Positions 17,701-26,092 of a stretch of DNA of 39,108 nucleotides are shown here, one piece after another. Origin of the DNA: Schlesneria paludicola DSM 18645 (GTDB lineage: Bacteria > Planctomycetota > Planctomycetia > Planctomycetales > Planctomycetaceae); NCBI GenBank assembly GCA_945862235.1, contig CAMAYU010000034.1, positions 1 through 39,108 on the forward strand, given 5' to 3'. Under the pieces are notes generated by a model that was given only the letters and a program-made list of their open reading frames with translations, did not search any database and was not told the DNA's origin. Within the stretch, counting starts at the first letter, position 1. Each line of letters opens with the position of its first letter. Made by a program: the position numbers and the translations under genes.

Positions 17701-17736
17701 TTCTGATTAACCAAACTGTTCTGATTAACCGAACTG
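17701..17736. repeat. 18-bp tandem duplication
   Basis: TTCTGATTAACCAAACTG (17701-17718) is repeated directly at 17719-17736 with a single A/G difference. It lies just beyond the 3' end of the SDR gene. Function is unknown. Confidence 0.8.
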
Positions 17737-17753
17737 TATTGGGCTGCTCCCAA

Positions 17754-18545
17754 TCACGGCTGTCCGTCTGACCGACCGGACCACCACGGTAAGCTCACGC
17801 CGCCATCAATGGTCAACGTGCTGCCCGTCACGTAGTCGGCGTCGTCACTGAGTAGGTACGCGACCGACTTGCCGACCTCGTTCGGTCGCCCCAACCGCTT
17901 CCACGGGAGCTTCTCGGCCCCCGCAGCGAGTTGGTCTTCCGTAAAAAACTTTCGCTCACCCGGTGTGTCGATCCAACCGGGATGGACGATGTTCACTCGA
18001 ATACGGTGTGGCGCAAGTTCGATCGCGGCCGTGCGAGCCATGTGGTCGATCGCCGCTTTGGCCATGTTGTAGGCCATTGCCGTCGGGATCGGGATGACTG
18101 CGTGTGGCGAACTGATGACGACAATCGAGCCGCCCTTCCCCTGCTTGACCATCTGCAACGCGGCGCCACGAACTCCGTAGAACGCGCCCCACATCCCGAC
18201 ATCGATTGTGCGACGGAAGCCCTCGAGATCGGCTTCGATCATCAACTGCCTATCGCTGTAGACCGCGTTGGAGACGAACAGGTCGAGGCTCCCGAACTCT
18301 TCCGCCGTCTGAGCCACCATTTCTTCGACTCGCTCGCGGCTCGAGACATCGCCCTGAAGCGTGATCGCTCGGCCACCAGCCCCGCGCACGATCTCGGCCA
18401 CTTCCTCTGCCTCAGCCTGGCGCGAGTGGTAATTGATGGCGACGTTGGCTCCTGCCAAACCAAGTTCCTCGGCACAGCCTCGACCGATCCCGCGTGAAGC
18501 TCCGGTGACGAGAACGTTCTTTCCCTTCAAGCTCATCGTAGTCAT
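17754..18545 (-). CDS. Short-chain dehydrogenase/reductase
   Basis: The protein has up to 263 residues. It shows the classical SDR fold: TGASRGIG (cofactor loop), GDVSSRERVEEMV, a modified SNAVYS in place of NNAG, the catalytic serine in VVISSPHA and the active-site YNMAK 13 residues later, then HPGWIDTPGE and the C-terminal YVTGSTLTIDGG. The family carries out NAD(P)-dependent oxidoreduction; FabG-like sugar or fatty-acid enzymes look the same and the substrate is unknown. A GGAAGGGA box touches the first ATG (18545), so the in-frame ATG at 18536 (MSLKGKN) is the likelier start. The change from NNAG to SNAV may alter the catalytic tetrad region but the Ser-Tyr-Lys triad is intact. Confidence 0.92.
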   Translation of the reverse strand: MTTMSLKGKNVLVTGASRGIGRGCAEELGLAGANVAINYHSRQAEAEEVAEIVRGAGGRAITLQGDVSSRERVEEMVAQTAEEFGSLDLFVSNAVYSDRQLMIEADLEGFRRTIDVGMWGAFYGVRGAALQMVKQGKGGSIVVISSPHAVIPIPTAMAYNMAKAAIDHMARTAAIELAPHRIRVNIVHPGWIDTPGERKFFTEDQLAAGAEKLPWKRLGRPNEVGKSVAYLLSDDADYVTGSTLTIDGGVSLPWWSGRSDGQP

Positions 18546-18651
18546 TCCCTTCCATCACGGATTCAGATCGTGACACTCAACACGAGTTGGCACTGAAGTC
18601 CGGCTTAATTTTGTTAGATCGACTTCAAACGCCGTTGAGCGGCGAACGCCC

Positions 18652-18688
18652 AACAAAAACAAAGCCCGACTTGAACCCAAGCCGGGCT
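18652..18688 (-). terminator. Intrinsic terminator of the Fe-S carrier gene
   Basis: On the minus strand AGCCCGGCTTG (18678-18688) pairs with CAAGTCGGGCT (18663-18673), with one G-T pair and a four-base loop, and is followed by TTGTTTTTGTT. It lies 30 bases after the stop at 18719. Confidence 0.85.
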
Positions 18689-18718
18689 GATTCGCAAGTC
18701 TCATCACGCAGTCCAGCC

Positions 18719-19051
18719 CTAAGCCGAGAAGCTGCTGCCACATCCGCAGCTCTTCACCACGTTCGGGTTGTTGAACTTGAAGCCGCGCTGATGCAATTCG
18801 TCCATGAAGTCGAGCGTTGTCCCGTCGAGGTACAGCGAACTCTTCTTGTCTACAGCCACCTTGATTCCGTGTTGATCACTTACATGATCCTTGGTGGCAT
18901 CGGTCGTGGTGTCGAACCCGAGCGAATACTGAAAGCCACTGCATCCCCCAGCCGCGACACCAATCCGCAGCACAGAGGACTCGGGCAATTTCTGTTCACC
19001 CATGACGCGCTTGATTTCTCCAGCCGCCTTTTCAGTCAATGTCAGAGCCAT
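18719..19051 (-). CDS. A-type iron-sulfur cluster carrier (IscA/ErpA/HesB family)
   Basis: The 110-residue protein starts at ATG 19051 ([17 protein letters not shown]) with a GGAGA box upstream. The three conserved cysteines of the family are present: C37 in [14 protein letters not shown], and C102 and C104 in the C-terminal SCGCGSSF. These proteins bind a 2Fe-2S or 4Fe-4S cluster and hand it to client enzymes. Length and motif positions are standard. It is a single gene with its own terminator and no isc or suf genes nearby. Sequence alone does not separate IscA, SufA and ErpA. Confidence 0.95.
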   Translation of the reverse strand: MALTLTEKAAGEIKRVMGEQKLPESSVLRIGVAAGGCSGFQYSLGFDTTTDATKDHVSDQHGIKVAVDKKSSLYLDGTTLDFMDELHQRGFKFNNPNVVKSCGCGSSFSA

Positions 19052-19355
19052 GTTCTCAGTCTCCCAATCAGTGAATCGTCCGCAACCAAACGAGCCTGGC
19101 TGCTGCGGGCGAAGGGTATCCCCGAGTCCAACCAAAAGCAACAAGCCCCATCTGCTGTCATAACACCCAACTCATGCATCTCGTTCAACAATGAAACAAA
19201 CGGACAGAACAAGAAGAAAAGGCAACACGATCAATCCAGAAACTCGACCTCACCCCGTATTTGCACAGTCAACCCGCCGCCTGAAGTTGGTCCCTTCGGG
19301 GGCGGCGAAGCGCCGAGCCAGCCATACATTCTCAGCGCCGTGAATTACGTTTACG
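19052..19355. other. Intergenic stretch without recognisable features
   Basis: About 300 bases between the Fe-S carrier start and the M48 peptidase stop. No gene, strong hairpin or repeat was found. It must contain the promoter of the Fe-S carrier gene. Confidence 0.4.
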
Positions 19356-20261
19356 TCAGAACTCATCCGCACTAAAGCCTGCGGCTTGAATGGACGACTT
19401 CGCGGGTGAGACGCCGGACGGCGATGCCGCTCCGGCTTGAGCGATCTGGATCGCTTCCCCCTTGCCGATTTTGTCGCTCGCGGCCAAGTACAGCTCGTTC
19501 GCTTCGGACATCTGTGCGGCGAGGGCACTCGCGCGGTGTTCGTTGCTCGGGTGAGTTGAAGCGTACTCCACCGGCTGCTGGCTGGAGTTGCTCGCGCCGA
19601 AGCGTGTCCAGAATGTGGGGGCTTCCGACGGGTCGTAGCCGGCCTTCGACATGAGCATCAGGCCGATCTCGTCTGCTTCGAGTTCATGCTTGCGGCTAAA
19701 CGGCAACAGCACGCCGTATTGCGATCCGAGGCCGTAGGCCTGCGCGATCATTTCCTGACGTTTCGCATCTTGATTTCGCGTGACAAACGCGACGGCCTGC
19801 TTGCCGCCGTTGACTAATTTGGACTGGCTCATGCGCTCGCCACCGTGTCGAGCCAGTGCGTGACCGATCTCGTGCGACATCACGACGGCCAGGCCGGCTT
19901 CAGTCTGGCAGACCGGCATGATTCCTTCGTAGACGGCGACCTTACCGCCGGGGAGACAGAACGCGTTCTGTTGCTCGGACGCGAGCGTCCGGAACTCCCA
20001 TTGAAAGTCATCTCGCCCCGAGACCTTGGCGATCCGCTGTCCGACGCGGTCCACCAGTTCCTTGAAGTGCGCGTTCTTGGATTCGGCCTCTTCCTTGAGG
20101 ATGCTCTGATAGGAGGTCAGGCCAAGCTGAGCCTCACTCCCTTCCGTACTGAGCAGCAACTGGCGACGGTCGGTCATCGGGACGGAGCGGCATCCGCAGC
20201 AAGCGGCCAGAGAACCGAGGAGTACCGAGCGACGAGAAACGGGGAGATCATTCCATGACAT
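19356..20261 (-). CDS. M48-family zinc metallopeptidase, probable Tat-exported lipoprotein
   Basis: The 301-residue protein begins MSWNDLPVSRRSVLLGSLAA followed by CCGC: a twin-arginine motif (SRRSVLL) and a lipobox ending at C21, so it is likely exported folded and lipid-anchored. The zinc site is HEIGH (130-134) with the third ligand E195 in KHELEADEIG, the arrangement of M48 peptidases such as BepA and LoiP. FCLPGGKVAVYEGI before HEIGH and a final TFWTRFGAS ... STHPSNEHR are also typical of the group. Periplasmic members degrade misfolded outer-membrane proteins; the role here is inferred from that. The C-terminal 40 residues are low in complexity. Confidence 0.92.
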   Translation of the reverse strand: MSWNDLPVSRRSVLLGSLAACCGCRSVPMTDRRQLLLSTEGSEAQLGLTSYQSILKEEAESKNAHFKELVDRVGQRIAKVSGRDDFQWEFRTLASEQQNAFCLPGGKVAVYEGIMPVCQTEAGLAVVMSHEIGHALARHGGERMSQSKLVNGGKQAVAFVTRNQDAKRQEMIAQAYGLGSQYGVLLPFSRKHELEADEIGLMLMSKAGYDPSEAPTFWTRFGASNSSQQPVEYASTHPSNEHRASALAAQMSEANELYLAASDKIGKGEAIQIAQAGAASPSGVSPAKSSIQAAGFSADEF

Positions 20262-20411
20262 GGCGGAGGCCCTTCAAAACTGAGCGAGTTTGACGATCAA
20301 TCTGTCTATCGGACGCTCGTCAAAAAAACTCCAGTCACGTCGGTTCATTGCCGCGGGTGGGCGAGCTACAAACAGTCTTCACGCGAATTCGTTCACAGGC
20401 AGCCTCAATCC

Positions 20412-21038
20412 ATGACCAGTTCTTCTTCCGCCGATCATTCGAGCCGCGCGACGCTCACGGAGCGGCAGCGCGACGTGTTCGAGTTTCTGCGCGAGATGAT
20501 CGTGTCGCGCGGATACGGGCCGACGGTGCGCGAGATCGGACTGCACTTCAAAATCGGTTCGCCGAACGGCGTGATGTGTCACCTGAAGGCGCTCGAAAAA
20601 AAGGGCCTCATCAAGCGCGAGGCCGGGATGTCGCGGGCGATCCAACTGACCGAGCCACCACAACCTCAGGCCGCGTTGCCGCTGTTCGGCCATCTCACCG
20701 CAGGCCAACCGCTGGCGGTGTTGCCAGAGCCGACGACGCGGATCGAATTCGCCGGGCTGTTTGCGTCCAAGTCACACGGCTGCGTGCGTGTTGTCGGACA
20801 TGGTCTGCTCGACGATCACATTGCCGAGGGGGACTATCTCGCGATTCGTCGTCAGCCCGATTGCCGCGATGGTGAGCTGGTGCTCGCCATCGTCGAAGGA
20901 ACGGGAACGGTTGTGAAACGGTACTACCGCGAGTCGCGCCGCGTCCGATTGGAGTCGCTCAACAAAAGCCTGCCTCCGGTGTTTGCTGACAAGGTGTCGA
21001 TCATCGGGTTGGTCGTTGGTGTGTTGCGGCAGTTCTGA
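20412..21038 (+). CDS. lexA: LexA-family repressor with Gly in place of the catalytic Ser
   Basis: The 208-residue protein has the two LexA domains. Residues about 14-72 form the winged helix (TLTERQRDVFEFLREMI, PTVREIGLHFKIGSPNGVMC, HLKALEKKGLI). Residues about 88-208 form the latch/peptidase domain, with the cleavage dipeptide A97-G98 (LTAGQP) and the general-base lysine K169 (TVVKRYY). The nucleophile region reads VVGHGLLDDHIAEGDYLAI instead of VxGDSMxDxxIxxGD, so G131 stands at the Ser119 position of the E. coli protein. Spacing from A97 to 131 and from 131 to K169 agrees with LexA within one residue. LexA controls SOS genes and self-cleaves with RecA; without serine this protein should bind DNA but not cleave itself. 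No operator is evident upstream. Confidence 0.9.
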   Translation: MTSSSSADHSSRATLTERQRDVFEFLREMIVSRGYGPTVREIGLHFKIGSPNGVMCHLKALEKKGLIKREAGMSRAIQLTEPPQPQAALPLFGHLTAGQPLAVLPEPTTRIEFAGLFASKSHGCVRVVGHGLLDDHIAEGDYLAIRRQPDCRDGELVLAIVEGTGTVVKRYYRESRRVRLESLNKSLPPVFADKVSIIGLVVGVLRQF

Positions 21039-21046
21039 TTTGTTTA

Positions 21047-21126
21047 ACCGCGCGGGCAACACTCCGCGCGGCGCGTGATGTTGGAGTCTGTTTGCCGCTC
21101 GACGCGCGAGACGTTGCCCGCGCGGT
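21047..21126. terminator. Inverted repeat between convergent genes
   Basis: ACCGCGCGGGCAAC (21047-21060) pairs with GTTGCCCGCGCGGT (21113-21126) across a GC-rich spacer that can fold further. It begins eight bases after the lexA stop and ends before the phosphatase stop, so it may end transcription from both sides. No T-tract is present. Confidence 0.5.
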
Positions 21127-21148
21127 GAAACGAGACGGTTGCCGCTCA

Positions 21149-22141
21149 CTACGTTTCCGTTGCGACGACGCTCTGAACGGCCGCGAGAACCTCCTCGTGG
21201 AGCAGGCCGTTCGTCACGATGACGCCGCGATTCTTGAGGAGCATGTGGCCGTGAGCGAAGTCGAGCGGCTCGCCGTTCAAATCGGTGACTCGTCCGCCGG
21301 CTTCCTCGACCAAGATAACTCCACCCGCGTGGTCCCAGATGCGTTCGAAGTAGCCAACGCGAGTCGGCAGGCGGAGGTAAGCATCGACGCGACCTTGCCC
21401 CACCGTGGCGTACTTCGCCTGGCTGTCCATGCGCACGGGAGGCGCAGTCAAACCGAGCAGGCTCGCGATTTTCACCGAGTCATCGTGGGCGCTGTGTCCC
21501 GATTCAACCGACTCGCAAAATCGAGCGAGCTTCGGATCGGAGACGTTCGAGACATGGATCGGCCACGGTGCGGCATCGCCTTCCAGAGGTAGCATGAACG
21601 CGCCGTGACCTCGCACCGCATAGCAGAGCATGTCGAGCGACGCCTCGTTGCGGGCGGAGACCGGAAGATTGGGGCAGCCGAGCACACCGAGTTCGATCCG
21701 ACCGTTCACGATGAGAGCGAGCGAGACCGCGTACTGCCCCTTTCTGAGGAAGCCTTTCGTCCCATCGATCGGGTCGAGCGTCCAAAAGCGGGGCGAGTAG
21801 TCCTTGGCGTCGCCGCGATCGATCCACTGAAAGAGATCGTCGGGTGTCGCACTGACGCCGAGCCGCTGGACCTCACCAAGGATGCCGCTCAAGAAACCCG
21901 CGTTTTCAGGCTGACGGAGTGCGGCCGAGTCCTCTTCAGCGATGATCGGATCGTTGGGAAAGGCGTCGCCAATCACGCGACAAACCAACGCCTGACTGCC
22001 GAAATCGGCGATCGTCACCGGGCTGTTGTCCTTCTTGTCGAGGACATCCGGGGTGATCGTGCGCTGTACGGCTCGACACAAATGTGAGGCTTCGCGGACG
22101 GCGGCGAGTGCGGCTTGAAGTTCGGTGGCGTAGTCGTGCAT
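21149..22141 (-). CDS. CysQ/Hal2-type 3'(2'),5'-bisphosphate nucleotidase
   Basis: The 330-residue protein belongs to the inositol monophosphatase superfamily. Metal and substrate motifs are KDNSPVTIADFGSQALV, IIAEEDSAAL, WTLDPIDGTKGFLRKGQYAV and the C-terminal ERIWDHAGGVILVEEAGG. The KGFLR after DGT and the overall length favour the Hal2/CysQ branch, which converts 3'-phosphoadenosine 5'-phosphate to AMP and so recycles a by-product of sulfate activation and sulfotransferases. Planctomycetes are rich in sulfatases, but no sulfur gene is nearby. Lithium- or sodium-sensitive activity is a family property, not shown here. Confidence 0.9.
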   Translation of the reverse strand: MHDYATELQAALAAVREASHLCRAVQRTITPDVLDKKDNSPVTIADFGSQALVCRVIGDAFPNDPIIAEEDSAALRQPENAGFLSGILGEVQRLGVSATPDDLFQWIDRGDAKDYSPRFWTLDPIDGTKGFLRKGQYAVSLALIVNGRIELGVLGCPNLPVSARNEASLDMLCYAVRGHGAFMLPLEGDAAPWPIHVSNVSDPKLARFCESVESGHSAHDDSVKIASLLGLTAPPVRMDSQAKYATVGQGRVDAYLRLPTRVGYFERIWDHAGGVILVEEAGGRVTDLNGEPLDFAHGHMLLKNRGVIVTNGLLHEEVLAAVQSVVATET

Positions 22142-22192
22142 GAGCAGAGAGGATCCGTGGTGAGAGGAGCGAACGATGGAGTCTGCGAAGAG

Positions 22193-22450
22193 GCCTCAAC
22201 CCCACCGGGCTTGCCCCGGTGGAAATCGGTGTTTGCACTACTCGCTTGTCGAAGCGGTTTCATTGGACGACCGGCAAGACGAGTCTGACCCACACCAACC
22301 CGAAGTGTGAACGAGGACGAAGTCGATCGACGGCCTCGTTCACACTTCGGATTGGTGTGTTCGGATCAATCATTTCTTCCCGGTCGCCTTATGAAAATGC
22401 GAGTAGTGCCACAACCTGAATCCACTGGGCAAGCCCGGTGGGGTTGAGGC
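22193..22450. repeat. Nested inverted repeats enclosing an ACCAACCCGAAG palindrome
   Basis: The outer arms GCCTCAACCCCACCGGGCTT plus GCCC (22193-22216 and 22427-22450) are perfectly complementary over 24 bases. A second pair, GCACTACTCGC (22235-22245 and 22399-22409), is also perfect. At the centre lies the palindrome 22291-22359 with its flank CCGGCAAGACGAGTCTGACC (22271-22290). The three symmetrical layers suggest one repeat inserted into another. No gene lies in this stretch. Confidence 0.88.
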
Positions 22451-22473
22451 GATGACATGCGGCGTTTCGCCGC

Positions 22474-24234
22474 TCAACTCGACGCCGGCGGTTCGTCTGG
22501 CGGGGTGAGGGCCTTTTCGAGTTCGGTCAGCAGCAGCTCGACTTTGAACGGTTTGTAGAGCGCCAGTTTGAAGCCCATCTGTCTCGCGTTGACCATGCGG
22601 TGGGCACCGTCGTAGCCGAAGCCCTTCATGATGATGACCGGCAGGTGTGGGTGGATGCTGCGGATTTGAGTGAGTGCTGTGATGAGGTGCATGTCGGTCA
22701 TCTCGGCGTCGAACAGCACCACGTCGTAATGAAAGCTGCGGATCATCTGCAGGGCGTCTTCACCCGAGTGCGTCGCTTCCACTTCGCAGTCGTAGCGGGC
22801 GAGCAACTCGTGGGCGGCCTGTGTCACCGGCTCTTCGGCATCCGCCACGAGGACGCGCTTGTGCTTGAGTTTCGGGTGCGGCGTGACCTGTGGTTGAGCG
22901 GGGCTGGTCGCGTTCGGGGCCACTTTCTCACCGATGCCGTGGATCAGTTGGCGAATTTTGCGAGTTTGTTTCAGCATCCGCTGCAAGCGCCCGACCGCTT
23001 CGGGATCGAAGCCGACATACTTGTTTTGGAGCCACGCGATGTCGCTGAGGATTTCATCGACCGGCTTGGCCGCGTCGCGCAGCAGGACGTTGCAGCTCTC
23101 GGACGCGATGGCAACTCGCTCGAAGACGAGCAGTTCAAGCGTGTTCAGCGCGAGAGCTAAGTCGCGACAGAACAGCTCCAAAAATTGTTGGTCTTGCTCA
23201 GAGAAGGCGTTCGGCTGCGTACTCTCGACATTGAACGTTCCCAAAACACGTTCGTGTCGGGTGAGCGGAACAGTGAGAGAACTGCGTGCTCCCGCCGCAC
23301 CTTGTAAATAAAGCTCGTCGGACAGCGTGTCGCGACAGAGGTAGCTCTTGCCTTCCGCCGCCACGAAGCCCGTCACACCGTTGTCTTGCGGTTCAGCAAA
23401 CAGTTCGCGAGCGGCCGCTTCCTGAGTCATGCCCACGTTCAGCAGTGGTTCGAGTCGGTTGGTTCGTTCGTTGAGTAGTCGCACTTCGATGGTCTCGAAA
23501 TGCAGGACATCTTTCGTGTGGTGAATGATCCGCTGCTTCAGGAGTTCCTTCCGATCGACGACCGACAGCGAGGCCAAGTCTTCAGGGGAGAGGTCGCCCA
23601 AGTCTTGTCCCGCCTGATGGATCGCGGTGAGCTTCTCGCCCTGAAGTTGTTCCGCCGAGATGTCTCGCACGGTCACGACGAGCAGCGACGGGTACTCGGC
23701 GTTCGTGGCATAGGCCGGCGCTGCGAGGACATCGAGGTAGGTTCGATCGCCGACGCGGTACGTCGTACGGGCGGTGGAGCCGCCCCCGAGCGCGGTGTAG
23801 AACGGCGAGAAGTCCGGACCAATGATCTGAGGCGCGCCGAAGGCATCGTGAAAACTAAGGCCGATCGGCGACGCTTGGCCGGGTGCGTTGCGTCCGGTCA
23901 GCTCGATGAGTCGGTCGTTGCACCAGCGAATGTGCAACGTCGCGTCCAGAACGGCGACCCCCTCGGGCAAGTGCTTCAGGACGTTCTCAAAGGCGAGCAG
24001 GGCGGGAAGGCGACGAACAGAATCGCCGAGCAACACCGCGCCGGTCAATTCATCGTCGGCGGAAACTGGCTCCGTCGGCCAGCCCTCTTCGATCGTGGTG
24101 CAGACGCTGCACGACAGCGATTCGATGGTCTTCAACAGCGACCGGCCAGCCTCTTCGTCTGCACCGAGTACAAGAATCCGTGGGGGTTGGGACACCGAAC
24201 TTCGCACTCCCGGTAGCTGCTTGATATACGCCAT
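22474..24234 (-). CDS. PAS-GAF-receiver signalling protein
   Basis: The start is placed at ATG 24234 (MAYIKQLPGVRSSV, 586 residues); an ATG 63 bases upstream is possible. A PAS domain (about 80-205: VLKHLPEGVAVLDATLHIRW ... LLVVTVRDISAEQ) is followed by a GAF domain (about 225-380: ETIEVRLLNERTNRL, GVTGFVAAEGKSYLC, RSSLTVPLTRHERVLGTFNV), a helical stretch and a C-terminal receiver-like domain (about 460-575). The receiver has the phospho-acceptor aspartate in YDVVLFDAEMTD and lysine in LYKPF, but the first acidic pair reads VADAEE and the Thr/Ser position reads IMKG, so its switching may be unusual. No kinase or DNA-binding output domain is present; it probably acts through protein contacts. 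Confidence 0.82.
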   Translation of the reverse strand: MAYIKQLPGVRSSVSQPPRILVLGADEEAGRSLLKTIESLSCSVCTTIEEGWPTEPVSADDELTGAVLLGDSVRRLPALLAFENVLKHLPEGVAVLDATLHIRWCNDRLIELTGRNAPGQASPIGLSFHDAFGAPQIIGPDFSPFYTALGGGSTARTTYRVGDRTYLDVLAAPAYATNAEYPSLLVVTVRDISAEQLQGEKLTAIHQAGQDLGDLSPEDLASLSVVDRKELLKQRIIHHTKDVLHFETIEVRLLNERTNRLEPLLNVGMTQEAAARELFAEPQDNGVTGFVAAEGKSYLCRDTLSDELYLQGAAGARSSLTVPLTRHERVLGTFNVESTQPNAFSEQDQQFLELFCRDLALALNTLELLVFERVAIASESCNVLLRDAAKPVDEILSDIAWLQNKYVGFDPEAVGRLQRMLKQTRKIRQLIHGIGEKVAPNATSPAQPQVTPHPKLKHKRVLVADAEEPVTQAAHELLARYDCEVEATHSGEDALQMIRSFHYDVVLFDAEMTDMHLITALTQIRSIHPHLPVIIMKGFGYDGAHRMVNARQMGFKLALYKPFKVELLLTELEKALTPPDEPPASS

Positions 24235-24446
24235 TGGCAACTCAAACACAGGTCTCAAACACGGGCCAAGTATAGGTGTCTGTGCGGACACGGGCAACCG
24301 GGATGTGACTGCACTCGCTCCATTGGTTTCTCAGGGGACAGATCCTGAATTGGCTCGCGCCGTTTGCCGGTCGCCAGCGCGAGGGCTAGACTCGGCCCGG
24401 CTTTGAGAACTCGTTCCGCATCTCTCCGCTGTGAGGCTCGATCCCG

Positions 24447-25481
24447 ATGGCACACCGACTGATCTCGTTTTCGTTGGCACTTGTCGTACTGACCATGACG
24501 ATGGCTTTCACCGCGACGGCTCAGGACTACACCGTCGTCGAGCAGGACGATGAGATTCAGATCTCGACCCCCCAGCTGGCGGCGGCGATTCGCAAGCAGG
24601 GCTACGTGACGGGAGTCAAAGCACAGTCGTTCGTGGACAAGAAAACCGGGGCGAAGGACCTCGGTTTCGGACTCGACATCGCCGACTGGATCATGGAGCC
24701 GGGAAGCGACGAAGCGTATCGCGAGCAGTTGATCGGCGAGATGGTCTACAAGTTCGGCAACGAGTACCACGGGATGACCGCCAAGCGGAGCATCGAGGGT
24801 CCGCAAATCTGCACGCAGGCGAAGGTCCTCAAGCCCGAGGTCATTCGCGGGAAAGACTTCGTCGCCATCAAGCAGACGTTCCAGTACCGCACCGCCGCGC
24901 CGGGCAAGAAGACCGGCTCGACGTGGACGCAATGGCTGGTCTTCCCCGTCGGGCAGCGCTACTTCCTCTCGATGCAGCGGATCGACGCCGTGAACAGCAG
25001 CGACGCGATGTTCCTGCGGATCGACATGCCGGGGCACATCAAGCACAAACAAGGCGACAGCTTCAGCGAGGTCTATCTCAGCTATCACAACCAGGACGAG
25101 GGATTGATCCCGTCGAAGGAGTTTCTGACTAGCTTCGCCCCGGATGAGCGGTTCAACTTTCGCAGAGACCGGGACAAGTCGCCCGAGCGGATGATTCGCG
25201 GCTACCACATCCGCAACGTTGAGACCGGTCAAGCCGGGCCGTGGCTGGCCGGGATGACACTCGATCCGACTGTGGTTTCCGAAGCGTGGTGCCACCAGCG
25301 CGGATATATCTGCCTGATCGAGGAGTTCGGCGAGCGGCCCATCAAGGCGGGCGAGTCCTTTAGCGCGGCCTTCATCGTCGGCTTCTTCGACTCGACCACA
25401 GAGATGCACGCGGTCTACGACCAGCACAAAGGCCACACCGGTCTCGCGGTGACGAGCGACGGCTGGAAGCTGACGAAGTGA
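24447..25481 (+). CDS. Secreted protein of unknown function
   Basis: The 344-residue product has a clear signal peptide (MAHRLISFSLALVVLTMTMA, cleavage near TATAQD). I do not recognise the mature part. It is rich in beta-type segments (QLAAAIRKQGYVTGVKAQSF, FVAIKQTFQYRT, WTQWLVFPVGQRYFLSMQRI, DMPGHIKHKQGDSFSEVYLS, LIEEFGERPIKAGESFSAAF), like a carbohydrate-binding or mutarotase-like sandwich, but no catalytic motif can be named. Seven bases separate its stop from the stop of the convergent methyltransferase gene. Codon use resembles the neighbours, so recent transfer is not indicated. Confidence 0.75.
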   Translation: MAHRLISFSLALVVLTMTMAFTATAQDYTVVEQDDEIQISTPQLAAAIRKQGYVTGVKAQSFVDKKTGAKDLGFGLDIADWIMEPGSDEAYREQLIGEMVYKFGNEYHGMTAKRSIEGPQICTQAKVLKPEVIRGKDFVAIKQTFQYRTAAPGKKTGSTWTQWLVFPVGQRYFLSMQRIDAVNSSDAMFLRIDMPGHIKHKQGDSFSEVYLSYHNQDEGLIPSKEFLTSFAPDERFNFRRDRDKSPERMIRGYHIRNVETGQAGPWLAGMTLDPTVVSEAWCHQRGYICLIEEFGERPIKAGESFSAAFIVGFFDSTTEMHAVYDQHKGHTGLAVTSDGWKLTK

Positions 25482-25488
25482 GTCGGCA

Positions 25489-26052
25489 TCACTGCTTTGT
25501 CACTGCGAACAGCCGAGGTGATGTTGCGGTGGCTGAGGCTGTGTCGGGGAGCTGAACGGTGAACTCAGTTCGCTTCTGTTCGCGCAGTAGTCGCTCGACT
25601 GCGGCGGCTTCGTCGAGACCCCCGGCGTGTCCGACATAGGCGATCACCGTCAGGACTCCTTGCGGGCGAAGCAGCTTCAGCGCGGCAGTGATCGCGGTCA
25701 CGGTTCGGTCGCCGCGCGTTGTGACGATCGCGTCGCCACCAGGAAGGTAGCCGAGGTTGAACATCACGGCGGCCACTTGCCCGTGATGTCGCTCGGGAAT
25801 GACCTCGCTCATTTCGGCGTGGTCGCGATAGAGCAGGGTCACGTTCGTCAGCCCTTCGGCATCGAGTCGATCCCGTGTGCGATCGAGCGCTGCAGGTTGC
25901 ACATCGAAGGCGAAGACGGCTCCCGTCGGACCGACCTGTCGCGCGAGAAATGTGGTGTCGTGACCGTTCCCTGCGGTTGCGTCGATGGCGGTGTCGCCCG
26001 CTCGAATCGCCCGTCGAAGGATGACGTGAGCTTGTTCAGTTAGCGGTGGCAT
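25489..26052 (-). CDS. mnmM: YtqB/MnmM-type SAM-dependent tRNA methyltransferase
   Basis: The 187-residue protein is a compact Rossmann methyltransferase. Motif I is DATAGNGHDTTFLA (24-37), an acidic strand end follows (AVFAFDVQPAAL), and the YtqB/PF06962 hallmark FNLGYLPGGD is present near residue 100, followed by TRGDRTVTAITAALKLLRPQ. Members of this family (MnmM) methylate nm5U34 to mnm5U34 in tRNA; the Bacillus enzyme does so after a separate FAD oxidoreductase, MnmL. Such an oxidoreductase gene lies 72 bp upstream on the same strand, which supports the role. The family is recognised by motif only, so a related RNA methyltransferase remains possible. Confidence 0.8.
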   Translation of the reverse strand: MPPLTEQAHVILRRAIRAGDTAIDATAGNGHDTTFLARQVGPTGAVFAFDVQPAALDRTRDRLDAEGLTNVTLLYRDHAEMSEVIPERHHGQVAAVMFNLGYLPGGDAIVTTRGDRTVTAITAALKLLRPQGVLTVIAYVGHAGGLDEAAAVERLLREQKRTEFTVQLPDTASATATSPRLFAVTKQ

Positions 26053-26092
26053 CGGGTCTGTTTCCTGACTGGATCGGCTGTCTTGAAACGTC

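Noticed and set aside
20262-20411. SOS operator upstream of the lexA homologue
   Set aside because: No clear palindromic LexA box was seen in the short gap; planctomycete operators are not known to me well enough to call one.
24255-25436. Minus-strand frame of 393 codons opposite the secreted protein
   Set aside because: The plus strand has a signal peptide and balanced composition; the minus frame resembles a shadow rich in Arg/Leu/Asp/Val.
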